Part shown: positions 14,625-21,775 of the stretch, one piece after another
Position numbering within the stretch: position 1 is the first letter of the stretch
Layout: the number at the start of each line of letters is the position of its first letter
Source of the DNA: Candidatus Methylomirabilota bacterium
GTDB lineage: Bacteria > Methylomirabilota > Methylomirabilia > Rokubacteriales > CSP1-6
DNA length: 33,343 nt
Reading direction: 5' to 3'
Assembly (NCBI GenBank): GCA_035936835.1
Contig: DASYVT010000224.1
Coordinates: 1 to 33,343, forward strand
Translations under genes and position numbers: made by a program
The notes under the pieces: generated by a model
Seen by the model: the letters and a program-made list of their open reading frames with translations, nothing else
Databases searched by the model: none
Told to the model about the DNA's origin: nothing

Positions 14625-15371
14625 TCATCGCGTGACCGAGATCCGCGGCGACGGTTGCCCGACGTGGATGTGCGCGCCGGACGCGGAGCCCGGCACGGCC
14701 CCCCAGGAGGCGATGAAGGGGATACCGGCCGCGCGCAGGTAGTCCATCAGTGTCCGCCCCTCCGGGCTGTCGGGGTGCACGGCGACGTCGAGCGCGTCCC
14801 GGTGGTCAAGGCCCATGCGGTCGTGCAGCGGCGTCTGGCCGTAGGAGCTCACGGGGAGCGGCCGGCCGAAGCGGGCCGCGAAGTACCGTTGGAGCCTAGC
14901 CGTGTCCGGTTTCAATGACCACGCGGCCGGGCCGTTGTAGCGGATCAGGCCGGCGCTCTGCTCGTAGCCTCCCGGGCCCAGCGGGCGGAGACCCGCCAGT
15001 GCGCGCGCGGTCGTCGCCTCGGCCATCGCCTGGTCGGCGGCGGCGATGGCCCGCCGGATCTCTTCGAGCTTCTCCGTCGCTCTTGCGACAGCCGCCTCGG
15101 TCTCCTCGAACTCCTTGCGCGAGATGATGCCGCGCTCGAGGAATTCCCGCCGCTGGTCGCGCAGCTTGTTCGCCCCCGCGAGCTCCCGCTCCCGCAGCGG
15201 CAGGAGGGCTTCGAGGCTCGCCCGGTATTCCTTGAGCGCGGCGACGATCTCGGCCGCGCGCTCTCTGGCTGAATCAGGAGCCGGCGTGGGGCCGGCTGCC
15301 CAGGGCGCCCGCGCAGGCAGGAGGGCCGAGACGAGGACGGCGGAGAGGATCAGCGCCCGGGGAACGATCAC
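14625..15371 (-). CDS. Exported coiled-coil protein with M15-like His/Asp/His motif
   Basis: A 248-residue protein. GTG 15371 (GTGA overlap with the dehydratase stop) opens a signal peptide VPRALILSAVLVSALLPARA. Residues 30-120 are a charged coiled coil (EIVAALKEYRASLEALLPLR, EFEETEAAVARATEKLEEIR). The C-terminal third has MGLDHRDALDVAVHPDSPEG and ends ASGAHIHVGQPSPRI; this His...Asp...HxH order resembles zinc sites of M15/VanY-like or Hedgehog-type peptidases that cut peptide cross-links. It may be a cell-wall peptidase held by the coiled coil, but no family could be confirmed. Coupling to an enolase-superfamily enzyme is odd for a wall enzyme. Confidence 0.68.
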   Translation of the reverse strand: MIVPRALILSAVLVSALLPARAPWAAGPTPAPDSARERAAEIVAALKEYRASLEALLPLRERELAGANKLRDQRREFLERGIISRKEFEETEAAVARATEKLEEIRRAIAAADQAMAEATTARALAGLRPLGPGGYEQSAGLIRYNGPAAWSLKPDTARLQRYFAARFGRPLPVSSYGQTPLHDRMGLDHRDALDVAVHPDSPEGRTLMDYLRAAGIPFIASWGAVPGSASGAHIHVGQPSPRISVTR

Positions 15372-16546
15372 CGCTGGCGGGGCGGATGGGACCGCACGGT
15401 CGCCTCGTTGATCTCGGTGCCCCAGCCCGGGCCTGTCGGCAGGCTCATGTGGCCGTCCTTGATGGCGGGTTTCACGGTCACGAGGTCGTCGTGCCAGGGC
15501 ACCGTGTCGGGATCGGTCTCCATGATGCGCAGGTTCGGCACCACGGCGCAGAAGTGGGCGCTCATCATCGTCGCGAGCGGCCCGTAGAAGTTGTGCGGGG
15601 CGACGTTGATCTCGTACGTGTCCGCCATGTTGGCGATCTTGACCGACTCCCCCACCCCGTTCCACGGCGTGTCGATGATCGCCACGTCCACGGAATAGTT
15701 CTCGAAGTACGGCCGGTAGTCCCGCCGCCCGAACAGGCTCTCGCACGAGGCGACGGGCATGGGCGCACGGCTGCGGATGTACTGGAGCGCCTTCGGGTCC
15801 CGCGTGTCCAGCTCCATCCACAGCAGATCGAAGGGCTCCATGGCGCGCGCCATCCTGACGAATCCTTCCGTCTTGTAGTTGAAGTTGAGGTCCACCATGA
15901 TGTCCATGTCCGGCCCCGCGCCCTCGCGGAAGGCGGCCAGCTGCTCCTGGATTGCCTTGATCACGTAGCGGTCGGGGTTCAGCTCGGGAAAGCCTTCGGC
16001 CGCGCGGGCGAAGCCCGGGGCGTAGTTGCGCGGGTTGTCGCCGAAGAGCAGGACGTTGGTCTTGAGCGCCGTGTAGCCCTTGGCGACCACTTCCTTGCCC
16101 AGCTTCACGATGTCGTCGAGCGTCTTGACCGGCGGGATCTGCATTTCCTTGTGGGCCCTGACCCGGTACGTCCCGCAGTGAGACCAGTAGAGGCGGATGC
16201 GGTCGCGCACGGGGCCACCCAGCATCTCGTACACGGGGATGCCGAGAGCGCGCGCCTTGACGTCGAGCATCGCGTTCTCGATGGCGGCGAGGGCCTGCTG
16301 GACGACGCCGCCGGACGCCTGGCGCCGGACGGCGTACATGTGGGTGACGTGCGCCTCCCAGGCGCGAGGGTCCTTGCCGATGACGGCGGGCGCCAGGCGC
16401 TCGATCACCGCCGAGAGGCCGGGACCGCCGAAGGTCTCGTTGTACTCGCTCCAGCCCACGAGCCCTGTGTCGGTCGTGAGCTTTAGGAAGTCGAAGTTGC
16501 GCGTTCCAGCATCACAGTGCAGCGATTCGAGCTTGGCGATTTTCAT
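15368..16546 (-). CDS. Mandelate racemase/muconate lactonizing enzyme family protein (sugar-acid dehydratase-like)
   Basis: A 392-residue enolase-superfamily enzyme. Metal ligands are visible as Asp219 (DLNFN), Glu245 (WMELD) and Glu269 (CESLFGRRDYRP), with His318 in APHNFYGPLA as a probable catalytic base. The N-terminal capping domain begins MKIAKLESLHCDAG and GLVGWSEYNETFGG. This pattern is found in galactonate-dehydratase-like members that remove water from sugar acids. ATG 16546 has GAGGTCAC before it and a promoter TTGCCG/TACTGT upstream. The following gene is coupled by GTGA. Substrate unknown. It diverges from the DedA gene. Confidence 0.92.
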   Translation of the reverse strand: MKIAKLESLHCDAGTRNFDFLKLTTDTGLVGWSEYNETFGGPGLSAVIERLAPAVIGKDPRAWEAHVTHMYAVRRQASGGVVQQALAAIENAMLDVKARALGIPVYEMLGGPVRDRIRLYWSHCGTYRVRAHKEMQIPPVKTLDDIVKLGKEVVAKGYTALKTNVLLFGDNPRNYAPGFARAAEGFPELNPDRYVIKAIQEQLAAFREGAGPDMDIMVDLNFNYKTEGFVRMARAMEPFDLLWMELDTRDPKALQYIRSRAPMPVASCESLFGRRDYRPYFENYSVDVAIIDTPWNGVGESVKIANMADTYEINVAPHNFYGPLATMMSAHFCAVVPNLRIMETDPDTVPWHDDLVTVKPAIKDGHMSLPTGPGWGTEINEATVRSHPPRQR

Positions 16547-16568
16547 CAGGGCGTGACCTCCGACCACG

Positions 16569-16597
16569 ACAGTAGCGGGGATGCCGACGGTCGGCAA
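16569..16597 (-). promoter_or_regulatory. Promoter of the dehydratase-like gene
   Basis: Minus strand TTGCCG (16597-16592), 17-base spacer, TACTGT (16574-16569). The same block, including most of the spacer (GGCATCCCCGC), recurs before the aldo/keto reductase at 19247, which supports the call. The distance to the ATG is 22 bases, leaving room for a ribosome site. Confidence 0.6.
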
Positions 16598-16684
16598 GTC
16601 GGCGCGGGCGGCCCGGGCTCCCGGTTGGGCGGCGTTTGCGGTAGCGTTGAGGACGGCCGTCCTGATAAAGATGTTCATACCACA

Positions 16685-17302
16685 ATGCTCGACCGGCTCA
16701 TCGAGTTCGTCTGGAGCATCGGCTCGTGGGGCTACGTGGTCGTCTTCCTCGGCGCCTCGCTGGAGTCGGCCGCCTTCCTCGGCCTTCTCGTCCCCGGGGA
16801 GAGCCTTGTCATCGTCTCCGGGGTTCTCGCGTCGGCGGGCCTTTTCGAGCTGCCCACGCTGATCGCCGTCGTGTCCGCCGGCGCCGTGGTCGGCGACTCC
16901 ATCGGCTACGAGCTGGGGCGTCGCCTCGGGCGCCCGTGGCTCCTGCGGCGGGGCGCGCGGCTGGGGTTCCACCGGGCCCGCATCGAAGCCGTGGACGCGT
17001 TCTTCAAGCGCCACGGCGGCAAGGCGGTGCTCATCGGCCGCTTCATCGGCTTCCTGCGCGCGCTGGCGCCATTCGTGGCGGGCTCGTCGCGGATGCCGTA
17101 CGGCCGTTTCCTCGCCTACAACGTGGCGGGCGCGATCCTTTGGACCGTCGCGTGCGTCTTCCTTGGCTACTTCGTCGGCGCGGCCTGGCCGATCGCGGAG
17201 AAGTGGGTCGGCCGTGCCGGCCTCGTGCTCGGAGTCGTCGTCGTCGCGGTGGCCGCGTGGTGGCTCCGCCGCCGGCATCGGAAGCGCCGCGGTCGATCCT
17301 AG
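16685..17302 (+). CDS. DedA family membrane protein
   Basis: A 205-residue inner-membrane protein of the DedA/VTT family, some members of which flip undecaprenyl phosphate or phosphatidylethanolamine. Seen: ESAAFLGLLVPGESLVIVSG, the GDSIGYELGRRLGRPWL motif, FKRHGGKAVLIGRFIGFLRA, and LAPFVAGSSRMPYGRFL, with Gly- and aromatic-rich membrane helices and a very basic tail (RRRHRKRRGRS). The two re-entrant loop motifs with Glu38-like and Arg residues are complete. ATG 16685 has no good ribosome site. Its stop shares the CTAG with the convergent dehydrogenase stop. Confidence 0.93.
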   Translation: MLDRLIEFVWSIGSWGYVVVFLGASLESAAFLGLLVPGESLVIVSGVLASAGLFELPTLIAVVSAGAVVGDSIGYELGRRLGRPWLLRRGARLGFHRARIEAVDAFFKRHGGKAVLIGRFIGFLRALAPFVAGSSRMPYGRFLAYNVAGAILWTVACVFLGYFVGAAWPIAEKWVGRAGLVLGVVVVAVAAWWLRRRHRKRRGRS

Positions 17303-18258
17303 GGGCGCAGCACCCGGAGCGGCGCGCCGCCGAGGTACGCGTTGATGTCTTCGAGGGCCTGCCCGTAGAAGACCCGGTAGGTCTCCTCGGTGACGTAGCC
17401 GAGGTGAGGCGTGATCGCAGTGTTGCGGAGCCGGCGGAACGGATGATCGGGAGGCAGCGGCTCCTCGTCGAAGACATCCAGCCCCGCGCCGGCGATCGTG
17501 CCGTCCTGGAGCGCGCGGATCAGCGCGGCCTCGTCCACGATGGGGCCCCGCGAGGTGTTGACGAGGTACGCGCTCCGCTTCATGAGACCCAGCTCGCGCG
17601 CGCCGATGAGCCCGCGTGTGCGCTCGCCCAGGACCAGGTGGATCGAGACGAAGTCCGAGCGCGAGAGCAGCTCGTCTTTCGGCACGAGCGTTGCGCCCAC
17701 TAGGGCGGCGCGCTCGGCCGTGAGGTTCTGGCTCCACGCGAGCACTTCCATCTCGAACGCGCGCCCCACGCGCGCCGCGCGCGAGCCCAACGTCCCGAGA
17801 CCGAGGACGCCAAGCGTCTTGCCGTTCAAGCCGAGCCCGACACTCGTCTGCCAGCGCCCCTCGCGCGTCGCGCGGTCCTCGGCGGGGATGCGGCGGGCGA
17901 GCGAGAGGATCAAGCCCCAGGCCAGCTCGGCCGTCGGGTACGGCAGCCCCGCCGTCCCGCAGACGAGGACGCCGCGCTCGGCCGCCGCCTTCATGTCGAT
18001 GGAGGCGTTGCGCATGCCCGCGGTGATGAGGAGCTTGAGCTTGGGCAGCCGATCGAGCAGCGACCGCGGGAACGGCGTCCGCTCGCGCAGGGCCATGATG
18101 ATGTCGAAATCGGCCAGCCGCCTCGCGAGCGCGTCCTCGTCGGCGAGATGGTCCTTGAAGACCACGATCTCCGTGCCTGTCGGCAAGCTCTTCCACTCGG
18201 CCATGGTGAGCGCCACACCCTGGTAATCGTCGAGAAGCGCCACGCGCGCCACGGTCAT
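17299..18258 (-). CDS. D-2-hydroxyacid dehydrogenase family protein
   Basis: A 319-residue NAD(P)-dependent 2-hydroxyacid dehydrogenase. The Rossmann motif is GKTLGVLGLGTLGSRAARVG at about 142-161. Catalytic residues sit in LVNTSRGPIVDEAALI (Arg), GLDVFDEEPLPPDHPF (Glu) and AITPHLGYVTEE (His), as in the family. The N-terminal half (LLDDYQGVALTMAEW) is typical of a subgroup common in Rhizobiales and beta-proteobacteria. The ATG at 18258 overlaps the TGA of the aldo/keto reductase (ATGA), so the two oxidoreductases are translationally coupled. Substrate unknown. Confidence 0.94.
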   Translation of the reverse strand: MTVARVALLDDYQGVALTMAEWKSLPTGTEIVVFKDHLADEDALARRLADFDIIMALRERTPFPRSLLDRLPKLKLLITAGMRNASIDMKAAAERGVLVCGTAGLPYPTAELAWGLILSLARRIPAEDRATREGRWQTSVGLGLNGKTLGVLGLGTLGSRAARVGRAFEMEVLAWSQNLTAERAALVGATLVPKDELLSRSDFVSIHLVLGERTRGLIGARELGLMKRSAYLVNTSRGPIVDEAALIRALQDGTIAGAGLDVFDEEPLPPDHPFRRLRNTAITPHLGYVTEETYRVFYGQALEDINAYLGGAPLRVLRP

Positions 18259-19247
18259 CGCGGGTCGTCGCCGTAGCGGTATTCGCGCGTCATCTCGTCG
18301 AGCCGCGCCTTGAGGTCGGCGGACAGCCCCTTGTCGGCGGCCGCCAGCACGTCGTCGAGCTGCTCGGGCCGGCTTGCCCCGATGATCGGCGCGGTGATAG
18401 CCGGATGAGCCAGGACCCACGCGACCGCCATCTGCGCCATGGACATCCCGGCCGCGGCCGCCAGCGGGCGCAGCTCTTCCACCGTGGCGAACTCCCGCTC
18501 GTGCCAGTAGCGGTCCTGGTAGCGCCCTGCTGCGGTACCGAGGGTGAAGCGGGTGCCCGCCGTCGGACCCGTCTCCCGGCGGTGCTTGCCCGAGAGGAAG
18601 CCCCCCGCCAGCGGGTTGTACGGGATGACGCCGATGCCCTCGACCCCGCAGAGCGGCAGCAGCTCGCGCTCGATCTGGCGGAAGAGCAGGTTGTAGCGCG
18701 GCTGGACCGAGTCGAAGCGCGCCAGCCCCTGCGCCTCGCTCCGGCCGAGCGCCCTCGCCACCTGCCACGCGGGGTAGTTCGAGCAGCCGACATGGCGCGC
18801 CTTGCCCGCCCGCACCACGTCGTCGAGCGCGCGCAGCGTCTCGTCCATCGGCGTCTCGGGGTCGGGGTGGTGGATCTGGTAGAGGTCCACGTAGTCGGTG
18901 CGCAGGCGGCGCAGCGAGCCCTCGATGGCGTCGAGGATGTGCTTGCGGGAGGCGCCGCGGTCCCAGGGCCTAGCACTCATGGCGCCGGCGCACTTGGTCG
19001 CGACCACGAAGTCGTGACGCCGGCTCCCGAGCCACCGGCCCAGGATCTCCTCGGTGCGGCCCACGGTGTCGAAGGTGCCGCCCAGCGGATAGACGTCGGC
19101 CGCGTCGAGGAACGTGATCCCACCCGCTGCCGCCCGGTCGAGGATGGCGACCGAGGTCGGCTCGTCGCACTGAAGCCCGAACGTCATCGTGCCGAGGCAG
19201 AGGCGGGAGACCTGGAGGCCGGTGCGGCCGAGTCGGACATGGCGCAT
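18255..19247 (-). CDS. Aldo/keto reductase
   Basis: A 330-residue NADPH-dependent aldo/keto reductase. The tetrad is present: Asp and Tyr in FLDAADVYPLGG, Lys in DFVVATKCAGAM, His in DLYQIHHPDPETP. Cofactor loops include VGCSNYPAWQ, GVIPYNPLAGGFLSGKHRR and APIIGASRPEQLDD. The ATG at 19247 stands nine bases after a -10 hexamer, suggesting a nearly leaderless message. It is followed without gap by the hydroxyacid dehydrogenase. A second reductase with a Tat signal lies at 20487; the two are only distantly alike. Confidence 0.94.
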   Translation of the reverse strand: MRHVRLGRTGLQVSRLCLGTMTFGLQCDEPTSVAILDRAAAGGITFLDAADVYPLGGTFDTVGRTEEILGRWLGSRRHDFVVATKCAGAMSARPWDRGASRKHILDAIEGSLRRLRTDYVDLYQIHHPDPETPMDETLRALDDVVRAGKARHVGCSNYPAWQVARALGRSEAQGLARFDSVQPRYNLLFRQIERELLPLCGVEGIGVIPYNPLAGGFLSGKHRRETGPTAGTRFTLGTAAGRYQDRYWHEREFATVEELRPLAAAAGMSMAQMAVAWVLAHPAITAPIIGASRPEQLDDVLAAADKGLSADLKARLDEMTREYRYGDDPR

Positions 19248-19256
19248 GGGACCCCG

Positions 19257-19285
19257 AGAGTAGCGGGGATGCCCGCGAACGGCAA
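19257..19285 (-). promoter_or_regulatory. Promoter of the aldo/keto reductase operon
   Basis: Minus strand TTGCCG (19285-19280), 17-base spacer, TACTCT (19262-19257), nine bases before the ATG. Sequence is nearly the same as the promoter at 16569-16597. Confidence 0.6.
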
Positions 19286-19361
19286 GTGGGCGCCGCCGGC
19301 CCTCACCCTCGGCGAGAAAAGATGACACAAAACTCCCGGCTGGAGCCTATGCTTACGGGGT

Positions 19362-20432
19362 ATGAGCCACCGCAAGTCCATGGTGCTGGTTCTCGCTGTG
19401 GCGCTGGGGATCGCAATCGCCCAGCCTGCCTGGGGGGCGTCGCCGAAGGAGGTGCTGGAGACCTTCTTCGGGGGCGCGAACGCGATCCTGCGATCCGCCG
19501 ACGCGGAGAGCGGGACAGAGGCGCCGCGACAGGCCATCCGCGCGCTCGTCACCGAGATCTTCGACTACCGGGACGCCGCCGCGCGCGCCCTCGGCCCAGC
19601 GTGGCAGTCGAGGACCCCGGCCGAGCAGGCGGAGTTCGTCCGGCTCTTTGCCGACTTCCTCGAGCGCGGCTACCTCGCGTTCGTCGGCACGAAGGCGAAC
19701 GTGAGCGGCGGCATGCAGATCCGCTACCTCGAAGAATCCATCACCGGCGACTCGGCCGCCGTGGCAACCTCGCTGCTCACCCGCAACGGAAGCGATCTCG
19801 ACGTCGACTACTTCATGGTCCGACGGGGCGGGCGCTGGATGGTCCGGGACGTGGTCGTCGATGGGATGAGCCTCATCGCGAACTACCGGGCACAGTTCAA
19901 CCGGATACTCAGCACCTCGTCGTACGCGGAACTCGTTGCGAGAATGCAGGGCGATACGCTCGAGGTCCCGCAGCCGACCGTCGCTGCGGCGGCGCCGGTG
20001 GCGCCAGTGGCGCCAGTGGCTCAAGTAGCGCCAATGGCTCAACTACCGCCAATGGCTCAAGTACCGACGGTCGCGCCCGCGCCGGAGGTGGCGCGGGCCC
20101 CGACGGTCGAAGCCATCCGCGTGAGCGCGCCCGAGCCCGCGATCCCCGTCCAGGCAGCACCGAACGGCGCGAGCCGGGTGGCCGCGAGCCACTACTGGAT
20201 CCAGGTGGGAGCGTTCAGGACGGTGGGGGCCGCGGTGCAGCTGGCTGAACGGCTTCGGCGCCAGGGCATGGCGGCCTCGAATGACCCGCTCACGAGCGCG
20301 CCGGGGCATCCGGCGGGGGCGCTCGCGCGGGTGCGCGTGGGCCCCTTCGCGACTCACTCGGACGCCCAGTCGAAGCTTCGCGAGCTCATCGCGCGCGGCT
20401 ACGCGCCGTTCATCGCCGAAGCCCGCGACTGA
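19362..20432 (+). CDS. MlaC-like (Ttg2) protein fused to a C-terminal SPOR domain
   Basis: A 356-residue exported protein. A signal peptide of about 25 residues ends at AWG-AS. Residues 26-195 form an MlaC domain (EVLETFFGGANAILRS, DYRDAAARALGPAWQSRTPA, FLERGYLAFVGTKANVSGG, VVDGMSLIANYRAQFNRIL), the periplasmic phospholipid shuttle of the Mla system. Residues 200-270 are a low-complexity Ala/Pro/Val linker. From about 276 a SPOR domain follows (HYWIQVGAFRTVGAAVQLAE, LARVRVGPFATHSDAQ), which binds denuded septal peptidoglycan. I know of no standard MlaC carrying a SPOR domain. ATG 19362 lies eight bases after TATGCT. No other mla gene is nearby. Confidence 0.88.
   Translation: MSHRKSMVLVLAVALGIAIAQPAWGASPKEVLETFFGGANAILRSADAESGTEAPRQAIRALVTEIFDYRDAAARALGPAWQSRTPAEQAEFVRLFADFLERGYLAFVGTKANVSGGMQIRYLEESITGDSAAVATSLLTRNGSDLDVDYFMVRRGGRWMVRDVVVDGMSLIANYRAQFNRILSTSSYAELVARMQGDTLEVPQPTVAAAAPVAPVAPVAQVAPMAQLPPMAQVPTVAPAPEVARAPTVEAIRVSAPEPAIPVQAAPNGASRVAASHYWIQVGAFRTVGAAVQLAERLRRQGMAASNDPLTSAPGHPAGALARVRVGPFATHSDAQSKLRELIARGYAPFIAEARD
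19991..20065 (+). repeat. Short-period coding repeat in the MlaC-SPOR linker
   Basis: Imperfect 9-base units such as GCGCCAGTG and GCTCAAGTA are repeated about eight times and encode A-P-V / A-Q-V / P-M-A type triplets. The run forms a flexible linker between the two domains. Copy number could vary by slippage. Confidence 0.65.
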
Positions 20433-20486
20433 CGTCGAGCCCGCGGTAGGATCGGCAACTTCACCGTCTTCCTCCTTTCTGATTCC

Positions 20487-21506
20487 ATGGGTTGCGCGCG
20501 CGAACCTGGGCGCGGCCGACCTTTCTCGCAGCCTTCTGGCTGTCCGTCGCGTATTGCGCGGGATCTCCTGATCACCTACGATTGCCGCCGTGATCGACGT
20601 GTTACCCGGCGCGCCTTTCTCAAGACCGGTGCCGTTGCCCTCGGAGCCACGCTGATGCCCGCTGAATCGAGCGGTGATGGTGTCCTCGAGCGGCGCATTC
20701 CAAAGACGGGCGAATCGGTTCCCGCGATCGGCCTGGGAACCTGGCAGGTGTTCGACGTCGCCGGCAATGCCGCCGCGATGGCCCAGGCGAGGGACACGCT
20801 CAAAGCCTTCGTCGGCCTGGGCGCCCGCCTCGTCGACAGCTCCCCGATGTACGGATCGTCCGAATCGGTGACGGGGCAGCTCGCGTCCGAGCTGGGCGTC
20901 CGGGCGAAGCTGTTCGTCGCGACCAAGGTCTGGACCAGCGGGAGGCAGGCGGGCATCCGTCAGATGGAGGACTCGATGCGGAAGCTGCGCGTCGAGCGCC
21001 TCGATCTGATGCAGGTGCACAACCTCGTCGACGCGGACACCCACCTTGCGACGCTCTCCGACTGGAAGGCATCCGGCCGGGTCCGCTACGCCGGCGTCAC
21101 CCACTACCACGCCGGGGCCCACGCGGAGCTGGAGAGGTTCGTCAAGCGGGGAGACATCGATTTCATCCAGGTCAACTACTCGCTCGCCGAGCCGGAGGCC
21201 GAGCGGCGGCTGCTCCGGGCCGCCGCCGACAGCGGCAGCGCCGTGATCGTCAACCGCCCGTTCGCCGAAGGCGCGATGTTCCGGCGGGTAAAGGGGAAGC
21301 CCGTGCCCGAGTGGGCGAAGGAGATCGGCTGCGCGAGCTGGGCGCAGTTCTTCCTCAAGTGGATCCTCGGGCAGCCGGCCGTCACCTGCGTCATTCCGGC
21401 CACGCGCAATCCGGCGCACGTTGTCGACAACGTCAACGCCGCCGCCGGCCCCCCGCCGGACGAGGCGATGCGCAAGAAGATGTCGGGCTACTTCCACTCG
21501 CTGTAG
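20487..21506 (+). CDS. Aldo/keto reductase with twin-arginine signal (start uncertain)
   Basis: The reading frame encodes TRRAFLKTGAVALGATLMPA, a good Tat signal, followed by an aldo/keto reductase domain: VPAIGLGTWQVF, Asp and Tyr in LVDSSPMYGSSES, Lys in FVATKVWTSG, His in LMQVHNLVD, and PAVTCVIPATRNPAHVVDN near the end. Such Tat-exported reductases are common in soil bacteria. No good start exists just before the signal: the codon in the expected place is GTT. ATG 20487 is the nearest upstream ATG and lacks a ribosome site. A promoter-like block points to GTG 20590, which is out of frame by one base. ATG 20655 would skip the Tat signal. After the stop, 269 bases to 21776 hold only possible decayed coding sequence. 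Confidence 0.82.
   Translation: MGCAREPGRGRPFSQPSGCPSRIARDLLITYDCRRDRRVTRRAFLKTGAVALGATLMPAESSGDGVLERRIPKTGESVPAIGLGTWQVFDVAGNAAAMAQARDTLKAFVGLGARLVDSSPMYGSSESVTGQLASELGVRAKLFVATKVWTSGRQAGIRQMEDSMRKLRVERLDLMQVHNLVDADTHLATLSDWKASGRVRYAGVTHYHAGAHAELERFVKRGDIDFIQVNYSLAEPEAERRLLRAAADSGSAVIVNRPFAEGAMFRRVKGKPVPEWAKEIGCASWAQFFLKWILGQPAVTCVIPATRNPAHVVDNVNAAAGPPPDEAMRKKMSGYFHSL
20554..20582 (+). promoter_or_regulatory. Promoter before the Tat-type aldo/keto reductase
   Basis: TTGCGC (20554-20559), 17-base spacer, TACGAT (20577-20582). The block at 20569-20593 matches 23 of 25 bases of the one before the alkylsulfatase at 29706-29730, with the same hexamer spacing. Expected transcription start is at GTG 20590. 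Confidence 0.55.
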
Positions 21507-21775
21507 CCCGCCGCCTCTTCGACAACGCCGGCCCGCGGGCCACGCAGGCGCGCGATGAGGCACTCGCCCTGTGCGCGCGGCTGCTCCGCGCCACCGGACC
21601 CCCAGCCGAAGCGGCGGCACTGGAAGCGCGGATGCTGCCCCAGCACCGGGCGGGCCGCACGCGGCCGAGCTTCAGGCCGTGTGCCGGCGGCTCGCGACGT
21701 CCGCACCGCCCTGCTAGCGCTGGTCCTTGACGACGGCGGCGGTGGCGGCGCACTATCCCCGAAAGGAGGCTCGAC

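Noticed and set aside
15368-18196. A 942-codon open frame on the minus strand
   Set aside because: Only its last 393 codons (the dehydratase) are real; the upstream part is the antisense of the DedA gene and an out-of-phase reading of the dehydrogenase, made possible by high GC.
19991-20065. Tandem repeat as a CRISPR or minisatellite locus
   Set aside because: The units are nine bases long, without spacers, and lie in frame in a protein linker.
21507-21775. A gene in the stretch after the Tat-type reductase
   Set aside because: One frame reads RRLFDNAGPRATQARDEALA and looks protein-like for about 45 residues, but it has no start codon and ends in Arg/Pro-rich noise; at best decayed coding sequence.
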